Origin: Ligustrum vulgare
Taxonomy: Eukaryota > Streptophyta > Magnoliopsida > Lamiales > Oleaceae
Direction: 5' to 3'
Length of the DNA stretch: 64,000 nt
Assembly (NCBI GenBank): GCA_963555705.1
Contig: OY743180.1
Span: forward strand, 32,210,129-32,274,128
Position numbers and translations under genes: made by a program. The notes under the pieces are model-generated. The model saw only the letters and a list, made by a program, of their open reading frames with translations. It was not told the origin of the DNA and made no database searches. Positions 55,425-64,000 of the stretch are shown here, one piece after another (the stretch's first letter is position 1; each line of letters begins with the position of its first letter).

Positions 55425-55470
55425 ACCAGCTCATGCTTTTCCTGGTCCACACCAACAAAATAGAAAGATA
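55425..55470 (-). pseudogene. FAB1-like PI3P 5-kinase exon, upstream part
   Basis: On the minus strand the codons give Val-Gly-Val-Asp-Gln-Glu-Lys-His-Glu-Leu-Val up to the array. This is the segment that directly precedes the downstream part at 41841 in FAB1 proteins. Upstream is a T/C-rich stretch (TCTCTCTTTTTCTTATCTTTCTATTTTG) that looks like an intron end, but without a clear AG just before the exon. The acceptor may be damaged. No earlier kinase exon was found up to 57 kb. Confidence 0.72.
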
Positions 55471-57130
55471 AGAAAAAGAGAGAGATTATACGTTGTTTTA
55501 ATTAAAATATGGCATCTATAAGTATCATGAAATAGATATTCACTTTTGGACTTCGACAACAATTCAATCTAATTGCAGTATTTCTTGGGTTCGACGTAAG
55601 TCTACAGTCTACCTTGATCCAATTTACAACATTGCCAAATTATCAAGCAAGTAAAATACATTACTTACCATAAAACCTAAACACTACTTGCATTTCACAT
55701 GTATGTTAATTATAAGACTAGCAAAGAGTAGAATTCTTAACACCTTAAAGAAAAACGGAAGCAACTAACAACCAGATTATCAACAAAAACCTCAAAAATG
55801 CATAAAGATCACTTATATGATCTTCTTCTTGGACTGCAAGGAGCTTTTCCTGCAATGCTGCCGATGATAGTGCAATTAATGCAGCTTGCTTTTAACTTAA
55901 TAATAGGAAGATTAACTTTGGTCATCGAGTTCTTTTTATTTCCATTATAACACGCCTTTGCGTCTTTCGTTGAGGGCTCTCTCTTGTCATTACCATATTC
56001 TTTTGCTTCCTTCACCGAGGGCTATTCCTTGTTACTGTCGCATTCTTCTACTTCTTCCACACTTGGGTTAACAGTACAGGGAAATATCCGATGTCACAAG
56101 TTGATTGGACATACATTACAAAAAGAAAGCGAACTTGGTGAAAAATTTATTGAAGGTGAAAATGGCAATTATTTATACCCCAATTAGCTGTATATATTAC
56201 ATGAGGCAAGGAGTTCCTTTGTTATACTAAAAAAAACCAGAGTGTAGCCTGACAATGGATCATGTTATAACATGCATTGAAAACATATTCAATGACCCAT
56301 AACTTCTATTGACAATTAATTCCCATTTACATCTTGAGACTCATTTACATCAATTATTCACATTGAAGAAATCATACACACGTCAATAAATATTCTGGGA
56401 GTTTTCATTTTTTTTTTCAAGCTATCAAACATAAGCTCTAGCAACTAGATAACATGCTAGAGAAAAATCTGAAATGAACCTATATTTTCTGGTTTTTCAG
56501 TCACTGAATTCGGTGCTACCAATTGCTCCATTTCTTCCTTTCCAGAATTTGACAATTTCTCCATCTTTTGAATGATCTTTAGACTGAGGAGTCTTCCCTG
56601 CGGAAGCTCCATTGCTCAACTCTTTGGCAGTTCAACCAAATTATCACAAACATAATCTATATTCCTTGATATTCTTCTTCTTTTCAATTTCTTGTACCTC
56701 ACAAATTCCAGTCAAACTAATTTAAAACTTTAAAATAGATATCTCCAAATTCAAATCGAAAAATAAAAGAACTCTATGCATCAAAAACCTATAAGCCATA
56801 ATCCTTAAAATAATAAATTAAATCAAAATTCAACAAAATTATACAAAAATGATAACAGAATAATAAATTGAGATTAAAAAAAGCTTACCGAAACATGGGT
56901 TTAGTGAAATGCCGCGAGATTAGAGGCATCGATCTTCCTAATAACCTCCGCAACTATGTCATCGTCATCATATATCGCAGTGTCCCTCCTCGTGCTTCTC
57001 CATATTTTTGGCAATGCAGTTCTTCTCCACGAACCCATTGGCTACAACCGTAGAAGGATGCGAATTGAGTTTTCCAGGTTGAGATTTCCACTGTTGTTTG
57101 TCACAAGTATATCTTTATTATATAAGATTC
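55471..57130. other. Low-complexity flank with weak exon-like stretches
   Basis: The minus-strand frame 55809-56015 (Lys/Asn-rich with a repeated Ser/Thr-x-Lys-x-Ala-Lys motif) and a stretch near 56480-56610 have gene-like composition but no recognised family. The plus-strand frame at 56956-57159 has a hydrophobic start and is probably chance. They could be intron or upstream material of the FAB1-like locus. Confidence 0.35.
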
Positions 57131-57374
57131 CCATTTTGGTATGTTGCATTCAAACATGAAAGTACATGTTATCTTCCTCCTTTTTTTAGATTTCTTATTA
57201 TGTGCATCTAGACATATATATATAAATTAAAAAAAAAAAAAAATTATTTTCCTCTTCTTTTTGTAATCACTATTCCATTTTGGTATGTTGCATTCACACA
57301 TGAAAGTCAACATGTTATATTCCTCCTTTTTTTAGATTTCTTATTATGTGCATCTAGACATATATATATAAATT
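57131..57374. repeat. Tandem duplication of about 100 bp
   Basis: CCATTTTGGTATGTTGCATT ... CATCTAGACATATATATATA occurs at 57132-57228 and again at 57273-57374 with a few changes. A poly-A stretch and a short spacer separate the copies. Confidence 0.85.
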
Positions 57375-57589
57375 AAAAAAAAAAATTTATTTTCATTTTT
57401 ATCTAATTTGACAACAGAAAAAAAATATTTTTTTTATTATACTCATATGATTTTACTTAATATATGTTGCTTTTACACCTTAAAATTAATTATCTTGTTT
57501 AAAACACACACACAAAAATAAATAAATTAATTAAAAAAAAGAGAATTTATTTTCCTTTTTATCTTATTTGGCAATAGTAAAAAAAAAAA

Positions 57590-57830
57590 AAAGATTTTTT
57601 TTTATTTGATTTTGCTTAGTCACGAGATAGAAATATTTTAGCAAAAGGGAAAAAAAATAAAAAGACGGATTTTTTTATTATTATTCTCATATGATTTTGC
57701 TTAGTCACGAGATAAAAATATTTTAGCAAAAGGGGAAAAAACATAAAAAGATGGATTTCTTTTATTATTATTCTCATATAAGTTTGCTTAGTCACGAGAT
57801 AGAAATATATTTTAACAAACGGGTACTTTT
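57590..57830. repeat. Three copies of a ~80-95-bp AT-rich repeat
   Basis: TTTGCTTAGTCACGAGATA recurs near 57611, 57706 and 57783. Each copy is followed by AATATTTTAGCAAAAGGG or a close variant (AATATATTTTAACAAACGGG in the third). The first two copies then have a purine run and TTATTATTATTCTCATAT. Confidence 0.8.
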
Positions 57831-57992
57831 AGTTAGGATTAACTTATATTTCACGCTTTGAAATAATTTATATTTGACGCCAATAAAATCGACTAAAAAT
57901 CAAATCTCGTGCGAAGTACGATCCAACACTAGTAATTCAAGAAGAAAGAGATTGGAGAGAAGATGAGAGATGCAAGAGTCGGGGGGTGGTTT

Positions 57993-58723
57993 TAATGGGG
58001 TCAATCCGGGTGGTCCGGGTCGGGTCGGCCCGGCAATAAAAGTCCGGTAACGGTCCGCTTGAAAAAAGTTCGTCCACTGCGGGTTACGGGCCGGTTACGG
58101 GTCAGCCCACAAAATTTGAACTACAACCCAGGCCCGCCCGCTGACCCATCCGGGTCGAGCCCATGCGAGTCGCGGTTTGTTCTGATTTGGACCGTATGAA
58201 TAAAAACATATATTTTTTCATATTTATAGCAAATTTTTTGTTAAATTTCTAAATACAAAATGATTAAAATGATAAATTCATATTTATATCATAAAATATT
58301 TACATAAAATTTAAAATTATAGTTTATGTTATATGAATTACTTCTAAATTTGCAAATTTAAATAAAATATAAATAAATAACAATTAAATGATAAATGTAT
58401 TTCTAATTACTATTATAAAAAAACATTACTTTTTTAGCTATCAGGAAGAAAAAAAATAAGATTTTACTTTAAAAGTAGTATTAGAGTTTCTATAAGAAGA
58501 GAGATTTTCAATGTTACCATATTAAATAAAAACAGTTTATTTTTATTTTTTTTACGGGCCAAGGGGTTAACCGCGGCTTGCGAAGGTTTGACCCGCAAAA
58601 CCCGCGGTTCACATCTTCTTGACCCGTGAACCGCCCGCACGGGTTACGGGTCAGCCCGCGGTCCCGAGTCCATCTAGGTCGATTTTCACGGGTCTGGTCG
58701 GCCCGTCCGTCTTGACACCTCTA
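57993..58723. mobile_element. Non-autonomous hAT-like element
   Basis: 731 bp. The left end TAATGGGGTCAATCCGGG pairs with the right end read on the other strand, TAGAGGTGTCAAGACGGACG. The interior ends are rich in CGGGTC/GGCCCG motifs typical of plant hAT elements. Flanks GGTGGTTT (57985-57992) and GGTTTTTT (58724-58731) match at 6 of 8 positions, consistent with an aged 8-bp duplication. No transposase ORF is present. Confidence 0.6.
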
Positions 58724-58800
58724 GGTTTTTTATTGCTTTAGCCATACAAAACATGTAATTCTTTACAATTGTCATCTTTTGTAAATTGTCTAAATTATTC

Positions 58801-59256
58801 TTAATGAAGTTGATTATTTACTTTACAATATATGTCTATGAATTTAACTTGGTTATTTAATTCAATACTTCTTATTATATTCATATTTTTTAATCTTTTA
58901 AGTTCTTTTAAAAATGTTCTATATTGTGATAATTTTTCAAAAGATTTGGGATGATCTTTTTTAATTATATATCCTAATGTTATTGCTTCTGAAACTTCTT
59001 CTTCTTCTATATCTTCGTATTCTTCTATAATTTTATGAACTGTATTTATATTCTTTGCTGTTTCAATAGAATTAAATTCTATTCTATTTAGAATAGCATA
59101 ATCAATATCTTCGTATATTTATTTTAGTTTAGATTATCCAACAGAATGTATATTTTTAGATTTTTCAACAATAGCTAATAAAAATGAAATTTCTTTATCA
59201 TTTAAATATAGTTTATGATCACAGTTATTAGATGTTAATATTTGTGAAGTATTCAT
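58801..59256 (-). pseudogene. Pararetroviral ORF D, broken by two stops
   Basis: A 152-codon frame begins at the ATG 59256, a few bases after the stop of ORF C, and ends at 58801. Two in-frame stops lie at about 59124-59145. It is Lys/Glu/Ile-rich with a Glu-Glu-Glu-Glu stretch and is predicted mostly helical. No known domain is recognised. Its close packing behind ORF C fits a polycistronic caulimovirid RNA. Confidence 0.5.
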
Positions 59257-59259
59257 AGA

Positions 59260-59481
59260 TTATTGGGTTGGTAAATTATTATACAAAATTTTCTGGTATA
59301 AATTCATTCTTTGATCTAGTAAAATACAATAATCTGCAATATATTGTTCGTATTTTTCTAAAAGTTTATTATATTCTTTAGAAGATATGTTTTCATTTTC
59401 CATTTGATATTTAATACCTTCCATTTTATCTTTTAATTTTTCTAAAAGATTATCTAGTCCTTCTATTGTATATCCTAGCAT
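59260..59481 (-). CDS. Pararetroviral small ORF C (coiled-coil-prone)
   Basis: 73 residues beginning MLGYTIEGLDNLLEKLKDKM. It is closely similar in layout to ORF B just upstream: the same GYTIEGLDNLL start, a Glu/Asn-rich middle, and a Tyr-Glu-Gln-Tyr-Ile segment. Its ATG follows the stop of ORF B with no gap (TAAATG), which suggests termination-reinitiation. The frame is intact. Function unknown; small coiled-coil proteins exist in several caulimovirids, but I cannot assign this one. Confidence 0.6.
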   Translation of the reverse strand: MLGYTIEGLDNLLEKLKDKMEGIKYQMENENISSKEYNKLLEKYEQYIADYCILLDQRMNLYQKILYNNLPTQ

Positions 59482-59700
59482 TTAGGTTTGGACTGTGTTT
59501 GTTACTATTTTATGTTCTAAATCTACTTTAAGTTGTAATGTATCAGAATAATCTATAATGTATTGATCATGGTTTTCTAAAAGTATATAATATTGTTCTG
59601 GTGATTCATCTATATCTATTAATTGAGATATAATGTTATCTATTTTTTCCATTATCATATCTAACAAATTGTCTAATCCTTCAATTGTATATCCAGGCAT
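59482..59700 (-). CDS. Pararetroviral small ORF B (paralogue of C)
   Basis: 72 residues from the Met of MPGYTIEGLDNLLDMI; the frame itself is open from 59748. I prefer the internal start because it aligns with the start of ORF C and lies 22 bp after the stop of ORF A. The two proteins share the N-terminal motif and the spacing of a Tyr-Ile-x-Asp-Tyr motif (Gln-Tyr-Ile-Ile-Asp-Tyr here, Gln-Tyr-Ile-Ala-Asp-Tyr in C), so they arose by tandem duplication. No domain is recognised. Confidence 0.58.
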   Translation of the reverse strand: MPGYTIEGLDNLLDMIMEKIDNIISQLIDIDESPEQYYILLENHDQYIIDYSDTLQLKVDLEHKIVTNTVQT

Positions 59701-59722
59701 TATAAACACAAAGATAAATAAT

Positions 59723-60466
59723 TTATAAAGTTTCAAGTAATTTTTCAAACTCTATCAGTGTCTGAGAGTTGATAATATCTATGTCAGCCATAATATCTAT
59801 GCTTGGTTCAAATGGTATATTATATTTCGAAATACTTTTCTTTCTCTTTTCTAATTTATCAATTATATCTTGAATATCATGTATTATTATAGATCTTAAA
59901 GTACATTTAGCAAAATTTTCTATTAAATTTTCTTTAAAACTTTTTAATATCTCTTGTGATGCATAGAGTTGCTCTTAGTATCCTATTTTATCAATTTTCT
60001 TTTCATATTCAATACCTTTTTTTACTTTTGATATTCTTTTTAACTTTATATGGACCTCTCTTAGATCTAGATTTTTTCATATAATTGCTTTCATTCATGA
60101 TATTAAGATTTTCAAAAACTGGTAAAGAAAGATTCATCTCTTCCATCACTGTCATATTCTATTACTGGATCATAATCATTATCACTACTAAACACATATC
60201 CTAAATATAATTCATTATTTATTTCAGTATTATCACTATCAAGCCAAAAAATAAATAATCAATTTTGTAATTTTTAATCCTAATATTCTTTTTAATGTTG
60301 GAAAGATAGCTAACAAATATAGCATATAGACATGATATAACTTTTTTATTTTATTATTTGGTCTAGTAAACTGTTTATGCATGAATAAATGTTCAATTAT
60401 GCTATGATATTCATCATTATAAGGACTGTTTTGATAATTAAATTTAACAATTCTGAATTCTGTCAT
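59723..60466 (-). pseudogene. Pararetroviral ORF A, frameshifted
   Basis: It begins with the 75-residue frame 60239-60466. Coding-like text then continues in other frames: an acidic Asp/Ser/Asn-rich stretch at about 60115-60238, a basic Lys/Arg-rich stretch at 60020-60110, and a final open part ending at the stop 59723. At least three frame changes or stops break it. The acidic-then-basic composition would suit a structural protein, but this is only a guess. Confidence 0.45.
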
Positions 60467-60890
60467 GTTAAAAACTTTTCTTCCTCCTAATTCCGTAAAG
60501 ATAGATATATTAAGAATACTAACATCTTTTCCTGTTCTCAGTACCTTTGTATTTTCCTTCTATTGTTAGTGACCTTCAAGCTTATAGGTTCCTGCTCCAC
60601 ACCCTTCAATGGCCTCCTGCCTTCACGGATTATTAGCTAAACATGGATGCCTTCATTGTATAACCTTTTTAGATGGAAAATATTTTAGGACAGAGTGTAG
60701 GGAGTTTTCTTAATAACATATCTTCTTCTTGGAAATAGGATTTAGAAGACAAGAATTTAGAAACTCATCATAATATGATAAGTAAATTGAGATTTTATGT
60801 ATAATATGAAGATTGACAAAGACTTGGTATGAAAATTTTTCAAAGACGAAAGATTTGTTGGCTTTCTCACAAACTGAGTGTTCCAGAGAG
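60467..60890 (-). other. Transcript leader of the pararetrovirus
   Basis: About 420 bp between the inferred transcription start and ORF A. It contains short ORFs (for example 60710-60901, mostly chance), as is usual for caulimovirid leaders. No primer-binding site matching TGGTATCAGAGC was found. Confidence 0.45.
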
Positions 60891-60913
60891 ATGTCTTTCA
60901 ACTAGCCCGGAGG

Positions 60914-60963
60914 CCTCTATTTATAATACTATATTGGACACAATTACATCACTGCTTACATCA
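60914..60963 (-). promoter_or_regulatory. 35S-like promoter: as-1-like element plus TATA box
   Basis: On the minus strand the TATA box TATAAATAGAGG lies at 60914-60925. About 19 bp upstream is TGATGTAAGCAGTGATGTAA (60944-60963), two direct TGATGTAA motifs spaced like the tandem TGACG sites of the as-1 element in caulimovirus promoters. Transcription would start near 60890 and run toward lower coordinates. The core TGACG is changed to TGATG in both halves. Confidence 0.72.
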
Positions 60964-61305
60964 TCGACTTAACAATTTTACAGCTAAGGACACACATGTC
61001 CCTCTATTATTTATTACATCACATGACTATTATAGGGACACTTATCCTTCTATTTTTTGTTCTTGACATGGCCCCTACATTGTTCTGCATTGTTGAATTA
61101 AAGTAGATTTATTAAACAGCTTCCACTTGTCCATCAATTCTGTTGGCATGTAAAGTAGTTCCTTCAAGTGGCTTCCACTTGTCCATCAATTCCTTTGGCA
61201 TGTGGGGCAGTTCCTGGCTATGCACGCCTCTTGCAAAGTGGCAAAGCTTCAATGGATTTGATGAGTGTCAAATTTATTGATGTATTCTTGTAAGATTGTG
61301 GAGTT
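60964..61305 (-). other. Upstream promoter region
   Basis: 340 bp between the 267-residue ORF and the as-1-like element. It has a direct repeat (TGGCTTCCACTTGTCCATCAATTC-like text at about 61118-61142 and 61160-61186), which could be duplicated enhancer sequence. Confidence 0.5.
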
Positions 61306-62109
61306 CTATTTTCCTCCATTAGTGAGTAGGGTCCATCCTTTGTACTGGCATATGCATATGCATTTGAATTTTTTCTCATACAGGTTTTTGGCAATGTTGT
61401 AGAGAACTTTAATTCGCAACACCCTTTGGGATCTAAACCATGATCTTGTAATGTTTGGTACTGGCTTTGTATTTTTTCCAACTTCAATTTGAAAATTTCG
61501 AGCAACATACCCAATCGTGATAATATGCCCAGCAGGATAATATATCCTTCCATCAATTTCAGGACTGATTGAATAAAATTTTAAATATATGGGTCTTCCT
61601 TGAGCAAACTTTGAGATTTCTCCTTTTAGTAAATCGTCAAATTTTTCGATTTCTTTAAGATCTTTTCCTGGATAGATAAGATCCAAGAATCCATACTCAG
61701 CTGCCATTTTTGTTATGACGGGGTCTCCTCCCTGAGTAACGATCAATCGTGGGTATACATGGTCTCCAGACGAAATGTAATAGCAATCAGATTCTTGAAG
61801 TTCATATATAACTTCAACAGCAGTTTTATATTCGTTTTCTTTTGGTAAAAAAGGGGAATCATCTTCCTCTTCAGCACGAATTCTTACTACTCTTGTATGT
61901 TCATCTTTGGCATTGATTGTGATTTTTCGAGGACTGACTTCATTTATAACAACTTTTTTGGGACTTGGTTCATCTCTTTTAATTGTTGGTCCACCACTGC
62001 TTCCAGAAGATGTACCTGTTTGTATTTTTGATATAACCTGTTTGGTATCAGCCTGTTTGGTAATCAACGATTCAAACTGAGATTCAATATCAATTATGTT
62101 ATCGCTCAA
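61306..62109 (-). CDS. Pararetroviral 267-residue ORF after RT-RNase H
   Basis: Intact frame. The N-terminal 60 residues contain a Ser/Gly-rich linker and Pro-Lys-Lys / Pro-Arg-Lys basic motifs. The middle (about 105-205) is a compact hydrophobic-polar domain with Tyr-Pro-Arg-Leu-Ile-Val and Pro-Ala-Gly-His-Ile motifs. The last 50 residues are basic. It lies downstream of the polymerase and upstream of the promoter, the place taken by the translation transactivator/inclusion-body gene in several caulimovirid genera. I see no clear signature of that protein, so the function is unassigned. Confidence 0.6.
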   Translation of the reverse strand: MSDNIIDIESQFESLITKQADTKQVISKIQTGTSSGSSGGPTIKRDEPSPKKVVINEVSPRKITINAKDEHTRVVRIRAEEEDDSPFLPKENEYKTAVEVIYELQESDCYYISSGDHVYPRLIVTQGGDPVITKMAAEYGFLDLIYPGKDLKEIEKFDDLLKGEISKFAQGRPIYLKFYSISPEIDGRIYYPAGHIITIGYVARNFQIEVGKNTKPVPNITRSWFRSQRVLRIKVLYNIAKNLYEKKFKCICICQYKGWTLLTNGGK

Positions 62110-62269
62110 TTATTTAGTATAATTGTGATGAAATGTTGAGATTTCCATCAATTGCTTGAAACTTCCTTGGAGAGTTTCTACAAGTTGTTCAATTCCAAGT
62201 TTTATATCTTCAGCTTCCTCTATGAGGAAGTTCATTCGCTTTTTGGCGTCTATCAGGGATTTTTTGATA

Positions 62270-63232
62270 TTATACATCTGCAAATTCAATATTCCTACTT
62301 AAAAAGTTCGCAAGATAATTATTAACACCTTTCATATGAACTATATCAAAATTATAAAATGCCAAATAGGTTTGCCATCTATGGAGCCTTCTATATTGAG
62401 GTTCTGGTGGTAATTTATTTTTTACTAAACCTGCAACTTGAGAATTATTAGTTTCAACAATGAATTTCTTAGATAATAAAAACTTCTTTATTCCTCTGAT
62501 AATTGTTAACAGTTCTTTCTCATGAGTAGTATAATTTATTTCTGCTTGATTAAACGTTCCACGTGAGTATCTACAAATTTCATTAAGATCTGTTTTTAAT
62601 ATTGCTGCCCAATACTTATCCGAGGCATCAGTATTAACTATCAGATTATCTCTTTCATCTGGTAATCTTAATTTTGGCAAATTTTTACATTCTTCTTTTA
62701 GTGATTTGACGATTTCTGTATGTTCATCACTCCATCCTTTGGTATTTGTTTTTCTGAGTAAAATTTGAATTTTATGTCTCTTTTTTGATAGATTTTCAAT
62801 AAATCCTTCTACATAATTTAAACATCCTAAAAATTTTTGTATTTGTTCTTTTGATTCTAATTTGTCTGGAAAACTTTCTATCTTCTTAGATATATGGGTT
62901 TGTAATTTGATCCCCCTTCTATCTATTGATAATTCAAGAAAATCAATTTCTTGTTTTTCTATTATATCTTTATTTTTTGAAAGAACAATTCCTTCTTTTT
63001 TGTATTCATTTATAAATTTAATTAAATGGTTTCTATGTTCTTCTCTATTATTAGAACATATTAATATATCATCGACATAGACAATTAAGAATTCATTAAA
63101 TTTTCTAAATATGTTATCCATTCTTCTTTGATATATTTGTGGTGCATTTTTTAAACCAAACGACATAACCATCCATTCATATTTACCTTGGGGTGTACTA
63201 AATGCTGTATATTGAATACTGTCTTCTTCCAT
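62270..63232 (-). pseudogene. Caulimovirid RT and RNase H domain
   Basis: An open frame of 320 residues. Near the start is the segment FSTPQGKYEWMVMSFGLKNA and the catalytic YVDD (about residue 52), then the RT connection and RNase H with Asn-Thr-Asp-Ala-Ser-Asp (about 200) and a later Thr-His-Glu-Lys-Glu. The end contains His-Met-Lys-Gly-Val-Asn-Asn. This is the reverse transcriptase and RNase H that copy the viral RNA into DNA. The frame upstream is blocked by a TGA at 63242-63244, four codons before the first Met, and further stops lie toward 63600, so the polyprotein is dead. Confidence 0.85.
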
Positions 63233-63244
63233 TTTTACTTGTCA

Positions 63245-63632
63245 AAATCCTGATTTGCAATCAATTTTAGAATAATATTGCTTTCTTTTTGCAAGATTTA
63301 TTAGTACGTCTTTATTTGGTAAAACGTATCCATCAAATTTAGTATACTTGTTTAATTATTTATAATTTATCACCATTCTAACTTTTCCTCTTTTTTGTTC
63401 AGAATGTTTCATGACCATAAAAGCTGGACTACTATGGGGTCCATTATTAGGTCTGATTAATTTTTGTTTAAGTAATTATTTTATCTGAGTTTTAAATTCT
63501 TGTGTATCTTGTATGGTATACAATATTGGTATAACTCCTATAATAACATTTTCTGTTAATTCTATTCTAGCTTTTGGATGATGTGGTTTCCAAAATGATA
63601 ATGGATTTTCTCCACAATTTTTTTCTAGTTGA
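63245..63632 (-). pseudogene. Caulimovirid RT N-terminal part, with stops
   Basis: Conceptual minus-strand reading shows the RT entry region, including a Met-Val-Ile-Asn-Tyr-Lys motif near 63370 and a Ser-Lys-Ile-Asp-Cys-Lys-Ser-Gly-Phe motif near 63245-63272. In-frame stops occur at several places (for example near 63355, where a residue after Tyr-Lys is lost). Confidence 0.7.
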
Positions 63633-64000
63633 TCAATGATTTTTTCCATGTTTGTTTGTATGTTCGTTTTTAAGACTTTTTTTATACATTATTCTTTTAT
63701 TTTTTATTTCATTTTGTGTAATTGGTTTTTTCTCCCATTTGTCACCACGGTGTGTTGGCCGAACTCTGTAAGGTCTAAATTCTCTTGATATTTTTAGTAA
63801 ATATGCACAAGGTGTTTGTAACATTATCATGTAATTATTTTGTTTATAATATTGAAATTGTTGTATAAAGTTATTTCCTAGTAATATATCACATTCTAAT
63901 TTGTTATAATTATATATTTTATTTACAACTATTTGTTTACTCTCAAGTATTATATCAATTTTATCAGCACTATTAATTATATGAGTACTTTCTCCTGTTA
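63633..64000 (-). pseudogene. Aspartic protease C-terminal part, cut by window edge
   Basis: The minus-strand frame is open from the window edge to 63633. It contains Ile-Leu-Leu-Gly-Asn-Asn-Phe-Ile near 63875, the second conserved motif of the caulimovirid protease, followed by a basic linker toward RT. The catalytic Asp-Ser/Thr-Gly would lie beyond base 64000. Confidence 0.65.

Larger units (their letters stand above)
58801..64000 (-). mobile_element. Endogenous pararetrovirus (Caulimoviridae-like), partly decayed
   Basis: On the minus strand the order is aspartic protease end, RT-RNase H, a 267-residue ORF, a 35S-like promoter, then small ORFs. No LTRs and no integrase are seen, and RNase H follows RT directly, as in Caulimoviridae. 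Several in-frame stops show it is an old, inactive copy. Because the promoter lies between the polymerase side and the small ORFs, the integrated molecule is a permuted form of a circular genome. Coat-protein and movement-protein domains were not recognised. The copy continues beyond base 64000. Confidence 0.85.

Noticed and set aside
56956..57159. Plus-strand ORF with a hydrophobic start like a signal peptide
   Set aside because: It runs into repeat sequence (57131 onward), has no conserved mature region, and lies in AT-rich flank.

Overview
This window is plant nuclear DNA, most likely from a eudicot. It is AT-rich and made almost entirely of nested transposable elements. It also carries one broken host-gene exon, resembling a FAB1-type phosphatidylinositol-3-phosphate 5-kinase, and an endogenous Caulimoviridae-like pararetrovirus at the right edge. 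No bacterial-type genes, rRNA, tRNA or CRISPR are present. The species cannot be told from the sequence.

Layout. 1-1557: AT-rich flank. 1563-5879: complete non-autonomous gag-only LTR retrotransposon (TR-GAG type, element A, minus strand) with the 5-bp target duplication GATGG. 6388-9934: CACTA transposon with 35-bp subterminal repeats and a DUF8039-like remnant. 9938-11060: decayed exon-like sequence. 11.9-13.15 kb: degenerate AT-rich repeats. 13.2-24.3 kb: worn LTR-retrotransposon debris (a copia-like LTR, two related Ty3/gypsy derivatives, a chromovirus-like integrase remnant, an Athila-like protease remnant). 24302-34209: decayed Ty1/copia element (minus strand) carrying two solo LTRs, each with a clean 5-bp duplication, and one MITE-like insert. 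34.3-35.8 kb: plus-strand gypsy gag remnant, followed by a solo-LTR-like piece. 36748-39640: element B, a TR-GAG relative that has lost its gag domain, with the duplication GTAAA.

The centrepiece is 41842-55424. This is a perfect head-to-tail array of a third TR-GAG element (element C): LTR-gag-LTR-gag and so on, with six 698-bp LTRs and five 1879-bp internal regions (period 2577 bp). All five encode the same 698-residue Gag-protease protein. The whole array sits inside one FAB1-like exon, flanked by a single 4-bp duplication (ACCA). The U3 part of every LTR holds three groups of perfectly spaced heat-shock elements (alternating GAA/TTC every 5 bp) upstream of a TATA box. By analogy with heat-activated plant retrotransposons such as ONSEN, I infer heat-responsive transcription. 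The gag reading frame runs through the polypurine tract into the 3' LTR, so the same DNA encodes the protein's basic tail and the heat-shock elements. Elements A and B share the read-through layout, and their LTRs carry clusters of GC-rich palindromes.

57-58.7 kb holds AT-rich tandem repeats and a hAT-like element. From 58.8 kb to the right edge (minus strand) lies the pararetrovirus: protease end, RT-RNase H, a 267-residue ORF, a 35S-like promoter with an as-1-like element, then small, partly broken ORFs including a tandemly duplicated pair joined as TAAATG. It continues past the window edge.
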